A DNA stretch of 64,000 bases. It comes from an uncultured Eubacteriales bacterium (GTDB lineage: Bacteria; Bacillota; Clostridia; Oscillospirales; Oscillospiraceae). Positions 1 to 7,380 of this stretch are shown here, piece by piece. Numbering within the stretch: position 1 is the first letter of the stretch; every line of letters begins with the position of its first letter. A program made the translations under genes and the position numbers. The stretch is from contig ONEB01000002.1 in assembly GCA_900316745.1 (NCBI GenBank), positions 156,241-220,240 of the forward strand, in the 5' to 3' direction. The notes under the pieces are model-generated. The model ran no database searches. It was given only the letters and a program-made list of their open reading frames with translations, and was not told the DNA's origin.

Positions 1-840
1 GCGCGCGAGGTTTTCCATTTCCTCCATGGAGACGCCCGCCACGCGGAAGCATTCCTCGATGTTCGTCATCGTGAACCACGGACGGATCTTGTCGAGGTCC
101 TTGACGTGCTTCGCGCAGTATTCCTTGTTCTCCCAGCCCTTTTTGAGGATCAGGGCGATGAGGCCCTTCATCATCAGCGCGTCCGTGCCGGGACGGTTCG
201 CGATATGGATGTCGGCCAGACGCGCCGACTCCGACATGCGCGGGTCGACCACGATCAGCAGACGGTTCGGGTCCTCGGCGCACTCGCGCAGATTCTTGCG
301 CGCGTCGCACATCTGGTGCGTCACGAAGGAGTTCGAGCCCCACAGCACGATTGCCTCCGGACCGCAGTCGTCCGGCTCCGTGAAGCAGACCTGGTCGCCG
401 AAGATCTTGCCGTGGCTCCACCAGTTGCCGAGGAACTCAAAGCCGATGGGGTTGAAGATGTACTGGCTGCCGAGACCGTTGATGAGCGCCTTGAGGAAAA
501 TGAGCTCGCTCTGGCCGCCGCCGGATGCGCCGCCGATGCCGCACACGGCGCGCGGGCCGTGCTCGTCCACGATCGCGCGCAGCTTCTGGGCGATCTCGCT
601 GATCGCCTGATCCCAGCTGATGCGCTCGAACTTGCCGTTTACCTTCTTCATCGGGTAATCCAGCCGGTCGCCGTGATGCATGAAGTATTTGCTGTTGCGT
701 CCCTTGCGGCAGGCATAGCCATGGCTGCGGGGACTGTCCTTGTCGGGGCGGCTGGAGATGATCTTTCCGTTTTCCACCTCGACCTCAATGCCGCAGCTTA
801 CGCCGCAGACAGTACATTGTGTCTTTTTCCATTCACCCAT
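1..840 (-). CDS. Molybdopterin-dependent oxidoreductase, N-terminal 280 residues (cut by window edge)
   Basis: Reading leftward from an ATG preceded by AGGAGG, the frame stays open for 280 codons and runs off the window. The N-terminus carries cysteines 9, 12, 16 and 43 (CX2CX3CX26C), followed by C-R-K-G: the [4Fe-4S] domain of the DMSO-reductase/formate dehydrogenase superfamily. A typical bis-MGD fold follows, including VLWGSNSF and the LLIVVDPRMSESARLADIH nucleotide-binding stretch. There is no twin-arginine signal, so a cytoplasmic enzyme is likely. I could not identify the molybdenum-ligand residue or the substrate. Formate dehydrogenase is one option, but other DMSO-reductase subfamilies are equally possible. 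The superfamily call is secure and the substrate is unknown. Confidence 0.88.
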   Translation of the reverse strand, partial: MGEWKKTQCTVCGVSCGIEVEVENGKIISSRPDKDSPRSHGYACRKGRNSKYFMHHGDRLDYPMKKVNGKFERISWDQAISEIAQKLRAIVDEHGPRAVCGIGGASGGGQSELIFLKALINGLGSQYIFNPIGFEFLGNWWSHGKIFGDQVCFTEPDDCGPEAIVLWGSNSFVTHQMCDARKNLRECAEDPNRLLIVVDPRMSESARLADIHIANRPGTDALMMKGLIALILKKGWENKEYCAKHVKDLDKIRPWFTMTNIEECFRVAGVSMEEMENLAR

Positions 841-878
841 AGAAGCGCCTCCTTTTACATTTATCACGTTTACCCAAC

Positions 879-907
879 ACTTTATCAGATTTGGACAGCT
901 CGTACAA
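879..907 (-). promoter_or_regulatory. SigmaA-type promoter for the molybdopterin oxidoreductase
   Basis: On the minus strand a TTGTAC -35 (902-907) and TAAAGT -10 (879-884) are separated by 17 nt, about 40 nt upstream of the start codon. Confidence 0.55.
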
Positions 908-921
908 GATAAAAAAACAGA

Positions 922-1146
922 CAAATTCCGAAAAAAGGAATTTGCCTGATTCCGCCTCGCAGAGTTTCTTCGCTCGCAAGCGAAGAAATGAATTTCAATT
1001 CGTTTTCCCGCCGCGGCTTCGCCGTGGCGCGGAAAACACTTCTCACGAAATAGATCGCGCTTTTCGCGAAAGTTGCACTTTCGTCCAAGCGCGATCTATG
1101 AAGTGCAAACTCTCTCACTGAAAAGCGATTGTCGCTTTTCAGTGAA
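922..1146. repeat. Hairpin-rich interspersed repeat, copy A
   Basis: This intergenic block is a chain of hairpins: CAAATTCC/GGAATTTG (922-944), a stem with CGCA loop (about 966-987), a CCGCGGC/GCCGTGG hairpin (about 1011-1027), a 10-bp stem 1051-1060/1089-1098 closing a 28-nt loop, and TCACTGAAAAGCGA paired with its complement (to about 1146). The loops and linkers match the block at 7381-7769 closely, while the stem arms differ but stay complementary. No coding frame here looks real. The rest of the gap between the oxidoreductase and the DUF1292 gene holds the probable 6S RNA. Confidence 0.75.
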
Positions 1147-1180
1147 GCAAAAAAGGGTGCTGCATAAATGCAACACCCCC
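1147..1180 (-). terminator. Rho-independent terminator of the probable 6S RNA
   Basis: Minus-strand hairpin GGGTGTTGCA/TGCAGCACCC (1155-1178) followed by a run of six T's (1149-1154). Confidence 0.8.
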
Positions 1181-1396
1181 ATCCCGCGATGCCGTGTCAG
1201 CCCAATTATAACCTGCACAGGCGGCAGGTGGGTCGCCTCTCCGTGGTTTCACCGCTTCCAACGTCCAACACGGCTTAAGTGACCGTGCCGGGAGGCCTGC
1301 GATCCGCCCCGGAAGTCCGGCGTCCCTTATAAGTGATGTGGGTCTAAATGGGCTGTGAACGGACGATGCCGCTCCACGCACACAGCAGGACTTGTT
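1155..1396 (-). ncRNA. ssrS: Structured RNA, probably 6S RNA (ssrS)
   Basis: This non-coding stretch of about 240 nt ends in a strong intrinsic terminator and begins ACAAGTCCTGCTGTGTG, close to the 5' end I recall for Bacillus 6S-1 RNA. CCTGC near the 5' end can pair with GCGGG near the 3' end, and GTGT with ACAC just inside, giving the long closing stem expected of 6S RNA. The length is slightly long but plausible. It lies directly downstream of the DUF1292 gene on the same strand. 6S RNA binds the housekeeping RNA polymerase holoenzyme. SRP RNA was considered, but I see no clear domain IV tetraloop motif. The identification needs a covariance-model search. Confidence 0.55.
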
Positions 1397-1418
1397 ACCT
1401 GTGTTTCAAGAGGAACGT

Positions 1419-1706
1419 TTATTCCTCTTCCTCGTCGTCTTCCTCCATCAGGATCTGCATATAGGTCTGATAGACAGCGTCCAGCTCGTCATCGTCGTCG
1501 ATGGAGGCATAGAGCTCCTCGCCGTCTTCCTCCTCCACGCGCAGCAGGATGATGCCGAAGTCGGGGTCGGTCTCCTCCATGTCGGCGGGCAGGGCCGCGA
1601 GATACTCCCGGTCGTTGTGCTCAAAGGTGCCGAGGACCTCCAGCTCGAATACGGCGCCGTCCTCGTCCTCGATGGTCAGAAAATCGCTTCCGAATGTTTC
1701 GCTCAT
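1419..1706 (-). CDS. DUF1292 family acidic protein (YrzB-like)
   Basis: This 95-residue, strongly acidic protein shows the DUF1292 pattern: a FLTIEDEDG strand near the N-terminus, an FEHNDREYLAAL core, DFGIILLRVEEEDGEE and an acidic end (DDEEEE). The family is universal in Firmicutes, often near alaS/ruvX, and its biochemical role is unknown. The start is preceded by AAGGGGGT. A 17-nt-spaced promoter lies 34 nt upstream, so it is probably transcribed alone or with the downstream structured RNA. Confidence 0.85.
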   Translation of the reverse strand: MSETFGSDFLTIEDEDGAVFELEVLGTFEHNDREYLAALPADMEETDPDFGIILLRVEEEDGEELYASIDDDDELDAVYQTYMQILMEEDDEEEE

Positions 1707-1739
1707 GGGTGTGACCCCCTTGTCTCTTTCGTTGGTTCT

Positions 1740-1768
1740 ATTGTAGCGGATAAGCGTAAGAAAATCAA
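1740..1768 (-). promoter_or_regulatory. SigmaA-type promoter for the DUF1292 gene
   Basis: Minus-strand TTGATT (1763-1768), 17-nt spacer, TACAAT (1740-1745). Confidence 0.6.
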
Positions 1769-1865
1769 GTAGAAATCCATGTCAGATCGTGGGAGAATGC
1801 AGATACCCGTCCGGACTGTCGCTAAGCCGAACGGGCGGACGGAGACGCCCGCCCCGCCGCGCCGC

Positions 1866-2183
1866 TCACGCCTTCAGATCCTCCAGCAGCATCAGCAGCG
1901 CCTCGCGGTCCTCGGCGCCCAGCCCCGCGCGCAGCAGCGCCTGGTCGTGCTCGCGCAGCTCGCTGACGGCAATGTCCGTGATCTCGATCGGCACGCCCGG
2001 CGTGCCCGCCTCATAGACCGCGACGTAATCGCCGCTGGCACGCAGGATATAGGCGCTCTTCGCGCCCGCCTGCGCCGGCATGCCGATGTCACGGCGGAAC
2101 GAGCGCACCGTGCCGATCGCGCAGATCCCCGCCGCGATCCACAGCGCCGAGAGCAGGGCGATGGTCCGTTTTCCGAGCGTCAT
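1866..2183 (-). CDS. Small membrane-anchored protein, BofC C-terminal-domain-like
   Basis: The protein has 105 residues. Residues 7-26 form one hydrophobic N-terminal anchor; the rest is a compact exported-looking domain with YILRASGDYVAVYEAG, then PIEITDIAVSELREHDQALL and LLMLLEDL. This layout resembles the C-terminal domain of BofC, the forespore-secreted regulator of sigmaK checkpoint signalling, and many short clostridial proteins of the same shape. The start has a strong AGGAGG eight bases upstream. The sporulation link is inference from family resemblance; no sporulation gene adjoins it. Confidence 0.6.
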   Translation of the reverse strand: MTLGKRTIALLSALWIAAGICAIGTVRSFRRDIGMPAQAGAKSAYILRASGDYVAVYEAGTPGVPIEITDIAVSELREHDQALLRAGLGAEDREALLMLLEDLKA

Positions 2184-2294
2184 GCTTTGCGCCTCCTGTC
2201 TTCGGTGAGATTTGGTATTACCGTTAGCATGTCCCGCGGCGCGGCGGGATATTCTGAAATTTAAAAAATATTTTTCGTTCCGGTCTGTTCTTCA

Positions 2295-2361
2295 TTGACA
2301 AGGTGTGTTATACTCTAATTTGGAATTTTACGATGTCAGAGTCTATCCATTTTGACATCGC
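2295..2361 (+). promoter_or_regulatory. Possible promoter and operator-like hairpin upstream of the PBP gene
   Basis: An extended -10 (TGTTATACT, TATACT at 2309-2314) lies near a TTGACA (2295-2300) that is too close to act as its -35. Downstream, CGATGTCA and TGACATCG (2333-2361) form an 8-bp inverted repeat in the leader. Weak evidence. Confidence 0.3.
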
Positions 2362-2400
2362 TCCTTCACCGACTCCCGATCCGGAGGTGATCGCTACTTT

Positions 2401-4512
2401 ATGGCAGCCAAACGCAACAAGAAAAACCCGACCCGCGCTGTGGCAGACGGAGCGGCGAGCGCCGTCGTGGGCGTGCTCGGCACGGTCTTCCGCGTTCTCG
2501 GAACGACGCTGCTGGTCCTGCTCGTGACGGGTCTGCTGTTCATGTGCATCTTCGCTTACTACGTCAAGACCTGCCTCTCGCCGGAGATGGATGTAAAGCT
2601 CGAGGATTTTGCGATCCAGCTTTCCAGCTCCATCCTCTATCAGGACGAGAGCGGCGCTTGGCAGAAGATGGTGCAGCTCTCCAGCTCCGAAAACCGCATC
2701 TGGATCGACTACGAGAACATCCCCAAGAACGTCGAGCACGCGGCGGTCGCCATCGAGGACAAGCGCTTTTATGAGCACAAGGGCGTCGACTGGTACCGCA
2801 CCACGGGCGCGTTTGTGAACATGTTCCTCGGCATGAAAAACGACTTCGGCGGCTCCACGATCACGCAGCAGCTGATCAAAAACACCACCAAGCAGGACGA
2901 CATCACCGTCCAGCGAAAGCTGCTGGAGATCTTCCAGGCGCTGGAGCTGGAGAAGAAATACTCCAAGGAAGAGATCATGGAGTATTACCTCAACAAGGTC
3001 TACTTCGGCGAGGGCTGCTACGGCATCTACACCGCGGCGGACACCTACTTCGGCAAGACGCCGGATCAGCTCACGCTTGCTGAGTGCGCCAGCATCGTCG
3101 GCATCACGAACGCGCCGACGAAGTATGACCCCTTCATCAATCAGGAGGAGAACCGCAAGCGCCGTATCTGGATCCTCAACGAGATGTATGACCAGGGCTA
3201 CATCACCAAGGCCGAGCTGGACGAGGCCGTGAATGAGGAGCCCGTGTTCGTCCGCAAGGAGAACGAGGCAAAGCCCGACGTCATTTACAGCTACTATGCC
3301 GAGACCGTCATCAACGACGTCATCCGGGACCTGATGGAGCAGCGCGGCCTCAGCCGTGACTCTGCCCGCCAGCTCGTCTACGGCGGCGGCTATCAGATCT
3401 ATTCCTGCTTCGACCCCGCCATCCAGGCGATCGTCGATTCCTATTATACGAATCTCGACGCCCTGCCCGGGCATCCCTCCGCCAAGGGACAGCAGTTCGA
3501 GACCGCCATCGTGATCCTCGATCCCTACACCGGCGAGATCAAGGCCCTCTCCGGCGGCACGGGCGTGAAGGACATCAACTTCGGCCTGAACAGAGCCACC
3601 GGCTCCCAGCGCCCGCCCGGATCGTCCATCAAGCCCATCGCGGTCTACGGCCCGGCGATGGAGCTCGGCCTCATCACGCAGAACACCAAGGTCAACGACA
3701 GCCCCTATATCAAGCTCGACGGCAAGCCCGACTGGCTGCCGAAGAACTCCGGCGGCGGCAACTACGGCGTCATCACGATCCGCACCGCGCTGCAGCGCTC
3801 GCTGAACAACGTCTCGGCGCAGATCCTCGATAAGCTCACGCCGCAGACGAGCTTCGCCTTCCTGAAGGACAAGCTCGGCGTCACGAGCCTCGTCGACGCC
3901 GACTGCGACTACGCGCCGCTCTCCCTCGGCCAGCTCACCAACGGCATCACCGTCCGCGAGATGGCGCAGGCGTACAGCGCGTTCGTCAACGACGGCGTGT
4001 TCACCTACTCGCGCACGTACAGCTACGTCACCGACTCCGACGGCAACGTCGTGCTTGAAAACCCCGCCCGCACCATCACGGCGTTCCAGCCGAACACCGC
4101 CTGGAACATGACGGACATGCTCTATAACGCGGTCAACGCCGGTACCGGCACCGAGGCAAGGCTGGCAAACATGCCCGTCGCCGGCAAGACCGGTACGACG
4201 TCCGACAACCGGGACCGCTGGTTCGTGGGCTTCACGCCGTACTATGTCGCGGCGGTCTGGACCGGCTATGACATGCCCGAGGTCATGAACTTCGCCGGCA
4301 ACCCCGCCTCCCAGATCTGGCGGCTCGTCATGGCGCCGATCCACGAGAATCTGCCCTACAAGGACTTCCCGACGCCCGACGTCGGCGAGCCCACCGGCAT
4401 TTTCGGCAGCTTCTATTTCCCGCCTCCGTCCACGCCCACGCCCCAGCAGAGCACGGACACCGGCACCGGAGACACCGGCGGCACCGGCGGCAACGGCGAC
4501 GTCATCCTGTAA
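2401..4512 (+). CDS. Class A penicillin-binding protein (PBP1A family)
   Basis: Bifunctional peptidoglycan glycosyltransferase/transpeptidase of 703 residues, anchored by one membrane segment (about residues 36-55). The GT51 domain shows the catalytic EDKRFYEHKG motif at residue 119 and GGSTITQQL near residue 159. The transpeptidase domain carries S408-S-I-K411 (nucleophile serine), S467-L-N469 and K596-T-G-T599. A Pro/Thr/Gly-rich tail ends the protein, as in many Gram-positive PBP1A proteins. It polymerises and crosslinks lipid II-derived glycan outside the membrane. The gene stands alone between a leftward BofC-like gene and a rightward small gene, with a hairpin after its stop. Confidence 0.95.
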   Translation: MAAKRNKKNPTRAVADGAASAVVGVLGTVFRVLGTTLLVLLVTGLLFMCIFAYYVKTCLSPEMDVKLEDFAIQLSSSILYQDESGAWQKMVQLSSSENRIWIDYENIPKNVEHAAVAIEDKRFYEHKGVDWYRTTGAFVNMFLGMKNDFGGSTITQQLIKNTTKQDDITVQRKLLEIFQALELEKKYSKEEIMEYYLNKVYFGEGCYGIYTAADTYFGKTPDQLTLAECASIVGITNAPTKYDPFINQEENRKRRIWILNEMYDQGYITKAELDEAVNEEPVFVRKENEAKPDVIYSYYAETVINDVIRDLMEQRGLSRDSARQLVYGGGYQIYSCFDPAIQAIVDSYYTNLDALPGHPSAKGQQFETAIVILDPYTGEIKALSGGTGVKDINFGLNRATGSQRPPGSSIKPIAVYGPAMELGLITQNTKVNDSPYIKLDGKPDWLPKNSGGGNYGVITIRTALQRSLNNVSAQILDKLTPQTSFAFLKDKLGVTSLVDADCDYAPLSLGQLTNGITVREMAQAYSAFVNDGVFTYSRTYSYVTDSDGNVVLENPARTITAFQPNTAWNMTDMLYNAVNAGTGTEARLANMPVAGKTGTTSDNRDRWFVGFTPYYVAAVWTGYDMPEVMNFAGNPASQIWRLVMAPIHENLPYKDFPTPDVGEPTGIFGSFYFPPPSTPTPQQSTDTGTGDTGGTGGNGDVIL

Positions 4513-4531
4513 ACCCGATATCTGCTTTTTC

Positions 4532-4559
4532 GCTCCTGCCGACCGCAGTCGGCAGGAGC
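4532..4559 (+). terminator. Hairpin after the PBP gene, probable terminator
   Basis: Perfect 12-bp stem GCTCCTGCCGAC/GTCGGCAGGAGC with a 4-nt loop, 20 nt after the stop codon. The 3' side has AAATCG rather than a T-run, so termination is uncertain. Confidence 0.45.
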
Positions 4560-4628
4560 AAATCGTCCACCCGGCATCCAAAAATCCTAAAATTTTCATA
4601 AGTTTTACATTTCATTTACTTCTACCGG

Positions 4629-4657
4629 TTGACAGAACACGGCAATTGTGTTACAAT
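4629..4657 (+). promoter_or_regulatory. Strong SigmaA promoter with flanking direct repeat
   Basis: Perfect TTGACA (4629-4634), 17-nt spacer, TACAAT (4652-4657). GTGTTACAATTCGG, overlapping the -10, is repeated as GTGTTACAATTTGG over the ribosome site and TTG start of the next gene (4680-4693). Confidence 0.8.
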
Positions 4658-4690
4658 TCGGTAACAGCCAAACTCCGGAGGTGTTACAAT

Positions 4691-4981
4691 TTGGCAGCAA
4701 AAAAGAATGACTTGATGTACAAAGGACACCCGCTTCGGCGGAAAGACAACCTGATCTACTTCGGCAGTATGGCTGACAAGTACATCATCATGCTCCAGAT
4801 TCTTGAGACGAAAAAGGTCAAGGACCTGGACGTGGCGACGCGGGTCGCGGTGCAGCTTCAGCTCACGGACCCGGACTTGAAATCGCGCGACCGCGTGGTC
4901 AAGAAGACCGAAAAGGACGGCCTGTATCCGGCAATGGATGTGGCCGCCGTCTGGCTTGAGCGCGCCCTCGCGACAAAATGA
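4691..4981 (+). CDS. Conserved hypothetical protein, 96 residues, TTG start
   Basis: I chose TTG at 4691 because GGAGG ends nine bases upstream; the upstream ATG in this frame lacks a ribosome site and overlaps the promoter. The protein is basic, soluble and mixed alpha/beta, with a conserved-looking core (MYKGHPLRRKDNLIYFGS, then DKYIIMLQILET and a C-terminal AAVWLERAL helix). Similar short proteins occur across Oscillospiraceae, but I know of no assigned function. The sixteen-base gap to the wall hydrolase gene suggests co-transcription. The direct repeat covering promoter and start could be an operator. Confidence 0.75.
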   Translation: MAAKKNDLMYKGHPLRRKDNLIYFGSMADKYIIMLQILETKKVKDLDVATRVAVQLQLTDPDLKSRDRVVKKTEKDGLYPAMDVAAVWLERALATK

Positions 4982-4996
4982 GCAAAGGATGATAGG

Positions 4997-6562
4997 ATGA
5001 CAAAACACTTTCTTCGGACGTGTCTGATTCTGGTCCTGTGTTTGGTTATGCTGGCGGTTACTGCCGGCGCTGTCTCGCAGGGAGGCGTCACCACGAACAC
5101 CGCGGTGAATCTCCGCACCGGCGCAGGCACGTCAAACAGCATCATCACCACGCTTCCCGCAGGGACGAAGCTCATCTGCGGCGGTCAGACGAACGGGTGG
5201 TATAAGGTCGTCTATAACGGCACGGTCGGCTATGTCTCCGGCAGCTATGTCACGCCGTCTGCCACGCTCAGCGGCAGCTTCGGCACGGGCACGGTCGCGG
5301 CCTCGGCCGTGAACCTGCGCGCCGGCGCCGGCACGAACACCGCCGTCCTCACGAGCCTTCCCAAGGGCACCCAGATGTCGGTCATCGGCGTGAGCGGCGA
5401 GTGGTATCAGGTCAACTACAACGGCACCACCGGCTACATCAACTCCGCCTACGTCGGGCTCTCCGGCAGCGCGGCGCCCGCCCCGTCTCAGAGCGGCACG
5501 ACGCCCGCCTCCGGCTCGGCCGGTACCGTAAAGGGCAACTCCGTCCGCATGCGCTCCGGCGCGGGGACGAGCTATTCCATCCTCGGTACCTACAACAACG
5601 GCACGGCGCTGACGATCACCGGCACCGAGAACGGCTGGACCAAGGTCGTCATCGGCGGCGTTGCGGGCTATATCCGTTCTGACTATGTCGCCGCGGGCGC
5701 GGCTCCGGCGAATCCGGGCACGGCCTCCGGCACCGGCTACATCAACGGCACCGGCGTGCGTCTGCGCGCGGGCGCCAGCACCACGAGCCAGATCCTCGGC
5801 TCCTACAACACCGGCACTGCCATGACCATCACGGGCAGCAGCGGCAACTGGTATGCCGTCACCTATAACGGCAGAAACGGTTACGTCAGCAAGGACTACA
5901 TGACCACGACGAAGCCCGGCTCCAGCGCGCCCGCCGCGAACACGCCCGGCACCGTCAAGGGCAACTACGTGCGTCTGCGCTCCGGCGCCGGCACGAACTA
6001 TTCGATCCTCGGCACCTACAACAACGGCACGCCTCTGACGATCACCGGTACCTACGGCAGCTGGTCCACCGTCACGATCAACGGCAAGTCCGGCTACATG
6101 TCGAGCACCTACGTCGCCGCCGGCTCCGTGGCCGCCTCTGTGACCACCACGCAGCCCGCCGCGAGCACTCCGGCCAGCACGGGCAGCGCCACCGGCGCCG
6201 CCATCGTGGCGACCGCGAAGCAGTATCTCGGCTATCCCTACGTCTACGGCGGCATGAGCCCCTCGGGCTTTGACTGCTCGGGCTTTGTGAACTATGTCTA
6301 TAAGCAGCACGGCTATTCCATGAACCGTGTCGCCAAGGACATCTACTACGGCAACGGCACCTACGTCGAAAAGGCGAACCTGCAGCCGGGCGACCTGCTG
6401 TTCTTCTCCAACTCCAGCGAGAGTGTCGGGCATGTCGGCATCTACATGGGCGGAAACCAGATGATCCACACCTCCACCAGCCAGACCGGCGTCATCATCA
6501 GCGACATCACGTCCAACTACTACATCCAGCACTATGTAGGCGCCAAGCGGATCATTACCTGA
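4997..6562 (+). CDS. Secreted NlpC/P60 endopeptidase with five SH3b repeats
   Basis: A 521-residue exported wall hydrolase. It has a Sec signal peptide (about residues 1-25, ending AVTAGA) and five bacterial SH3 domains of roughly 60-75 residues separated by Ser/Ala/Pro/Thr linkers (each starting VNLR, VRMR or VRLR plus a GAGT-like turn). The C-terminal NlpC/P60 domain runs from about residue 400. The catalytic triad is visible: C427 in FDCSGF, H479 in GHVGIY and H491 in MIHT. The family cuts D-Glu-(diamino acid) stem-peptide bonds; the SH3b units bind wall material. Start supported by GGATGATAGG just upstream. The fourth and fifth repeats are close in sequence to the third and first, suggesting internal duplication. 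Confidence 0.93.
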   Translation: MTKHFLRTCLILVLCLVMLAVTAGAVSQGGVTTNTAVNLRTGAGTSNSIITTLPAGTKLICGGQTNGWYKVVYNGTVGYVSGSYVTPSATLSGSFGTGTVAASAVNLRAGAGTNTAVLTSLPKGTQMSVIGVSGEWYQVNYNGTTGYINSAYVGLSGSAAPAPSQSGTTPASGSAGTVKGNSVRMRSGAGTSYSILGTYNNGTALTITGTENGWTKVVIGGVAGYIRSDYVAAGAAPANPGTASGTGYINGTGVRLRAGASTTSQILGSYNTGTAMTITGSSGNWYAVTYNGRNGYVSKDYMTTTKPGSSAPAANTPGTVKGNYVRLRSGAGTNYSILGTYNNGTPLTITGTYGSWSTVTINGKSGYMSSTYVAAGSVAASVTTTQPAASTPASTGSATGAAIVATAKQYLGYPYVYGGMSPSGFDCSGFVNYVYKQHGYSMNRVAKDIYYGNGTYVEKANLQPGDLLFFSNSSESVGHVGIYMGGNQMIHTSTSQTGVIISDITSNYYIQHYVGAKRIIT

Positions 6563-6582
6563 TTACACCAAGTCAAAAAAAG

Positions 6583-6613
6583 CAGACATGCCATTTGGCA
6601 TGTCTGTTTTTTT
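6583..6613 (+). terminator. Strong rho-independent terminator (bidirectional)
   Basis: CAGACATGCCA/TGGCATGTCTG stem (6583-6606) with a two-base loop and eight T's on the plus side; seven A's on the other side let it also terminate leftward transcripts. Confidence 0.9.
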
Positions 6614-6621
6614 GCTTCGCA

Positions 6622-6685
6622 GTCGCCGGTATTTTGCTGGCGCAAAAGCAAATGATCAAAACGCAAAGGCGCTTTGATCATTTGC
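6622..6685. repeat. Pair of intergenic hairpins
   Basis: A GCCGG/CTGGC hairpin (about 6624-6640) is followed by a perfect 13-bp stem GCAAATGATCAAA/TTTGATCATTTGC (6648-6660, 6673-6685) with loop ACGCAAAGGCGC. It has no T-run. It resembles the hairpin-repeat style seen at 922-1146 but not its conserved loop sequences. Confidence 0.55.
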
Positions 6686-6740
6686 GGCGATGCTGGATTG
6701 AATTCGAGGCGGGCCTTGCCCCCTCGAGCTCCCCCGCTGC

Positions 6741-6902
6741 TCACTCCCAGTTCCCGCTGATGCCGTCCGGGGCCTTGGGGGCGTTTTCGAAGATCTGCTC
6801 TTCGTTTCCGCGCGCGCGCTCGCGGCTGCGGCGGTCGTGCGTGTTCGGCACGGGGGACGGCTTGCGCCGTTTTTCCGGCTTCTCTTTCATCCGATCAGAC
6901 AT
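6741..6902 (-). CDS. Small basic hydrophilic protein, 53 residues, coupled to spoVAC
   Basis: Its ATG lies inside the last codons of spoVAC (16-nt overlap) with GGAGGG six bases upstream, so translation is probably coupled. The product is lysine/arginine-rich and polar (MSDRMKEKPEKRRK near the N-terminus, ending DGISGNWE), without a membrane segment. I do not recognise a family. spoVAD usually follows spoVAC, and this protein is not related to it. The overlap and ribosome site argue for a real gene, though the short length leaves doubt. Confidence 0.55.
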   Translation of the reverse strand: MSDRMKEKPEKRRKPSPVPNTHDRRSRERARGNEEQIFENAPKAPDGISGNWE

Positions 6903-7324
6903 AAGATCCCTCCGTAAATGACGCTGGCGGCGAGCCCGTAGACGATCACGGGTCCCGCGATCGTGAAGATCTTCACGGCGAGCCCGGTCACCCAGCCCTC
7001 GGTCTTGTATTCGATGGCGGGCGCGGCGACGGCGTTGGCAAAGCCCGTGATCGGCACGAGCGAGCCCGCCCCGGCAAACTTCGCGATGTCGTCGTAGACG
7101 CCGAGCCCCGTGAGCAGGGCGCTTAAGAAAATGAGCGTGATGCTGCACCAGCTCGCCGCCGCGTCCTCACCCGCGCCCCAGGACGCGTAGAGCATCAGCA
7201 GCAGCTGTCCCAGCACGCAGATCAGCCCGCCCACGAGAAAGGCGCGCAGCGTGTCCGCCAGGAGATTCGACTTCGGCGCAAGGCGCTTCACCAGCGCCGC
7301 GTATTCGGCGTTTGACATATCCAT
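6887..7324 (-). CDS. spoVAC: Stage V sporulation protein AC
   Basis: A 145-residue membrane protein with the SpoVAC signature: an N-terminal YAALVKRLAPKS segment, membrane helix AFLVGGLICVLGQ, then FLSALLTGLGVYDDIAKFAGAGS and VPITGFANAVAAPAIEYKTEG, and further helices to the end. SpoVA proteins move Ca-dipicolinic acid across the spore inner membrane; SpoVAC can act as a mechanosensitive channel. Start supported by GGAAGTG. No spoVAD or spoVAE follows in the window; the downstream neighbour is an unrelated 53-residue gene. A solo copy may serve alongside a full operon elsewhere. Confidence 0.93.
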   Translation of the reverse strand: MDMSNAEYAALVKRLAPKSNLLADTLRAFLVGGLICVLGQLLLMLYASWGAGEDAAASWCSITLIFLSALLTGLGVYDDIAKFAGAGSLVPITGFANAVAAPAIEYKTEGWVTGLAVKIFTIAGPVIVYGLAASVIYGGILCLIG

Positions 7325-7380
7325 GTGATCACTTCCTGTCGGAAGTATGCGCGTGTTTGATGAAAATATGCATAAAAAAC

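Noticed and set aside
1155-1396. Possible tRNA, tmRNA or SRP RNA in the 1.2-1.4 kb gap
   Set aside because: No cloverleaf or CCA end, no tag reading frame, and no SRP domain IV motif; the closing stem and 5' end fit 6S RNA better.
2295-2314. TTGACA and TATACT as a standard promoter for the PBP gene
   Set aside because: The elements are only eight bases apart, far short of 16-18; at most an extended -10 promoter.
2308-4599. Long open frame antisense to the class A PBP gene
   Set aside because: The product is a low-complexity run without domains, and the opposite strand encodes a full-length PBP with all motifs. It is a high-GC shadow.
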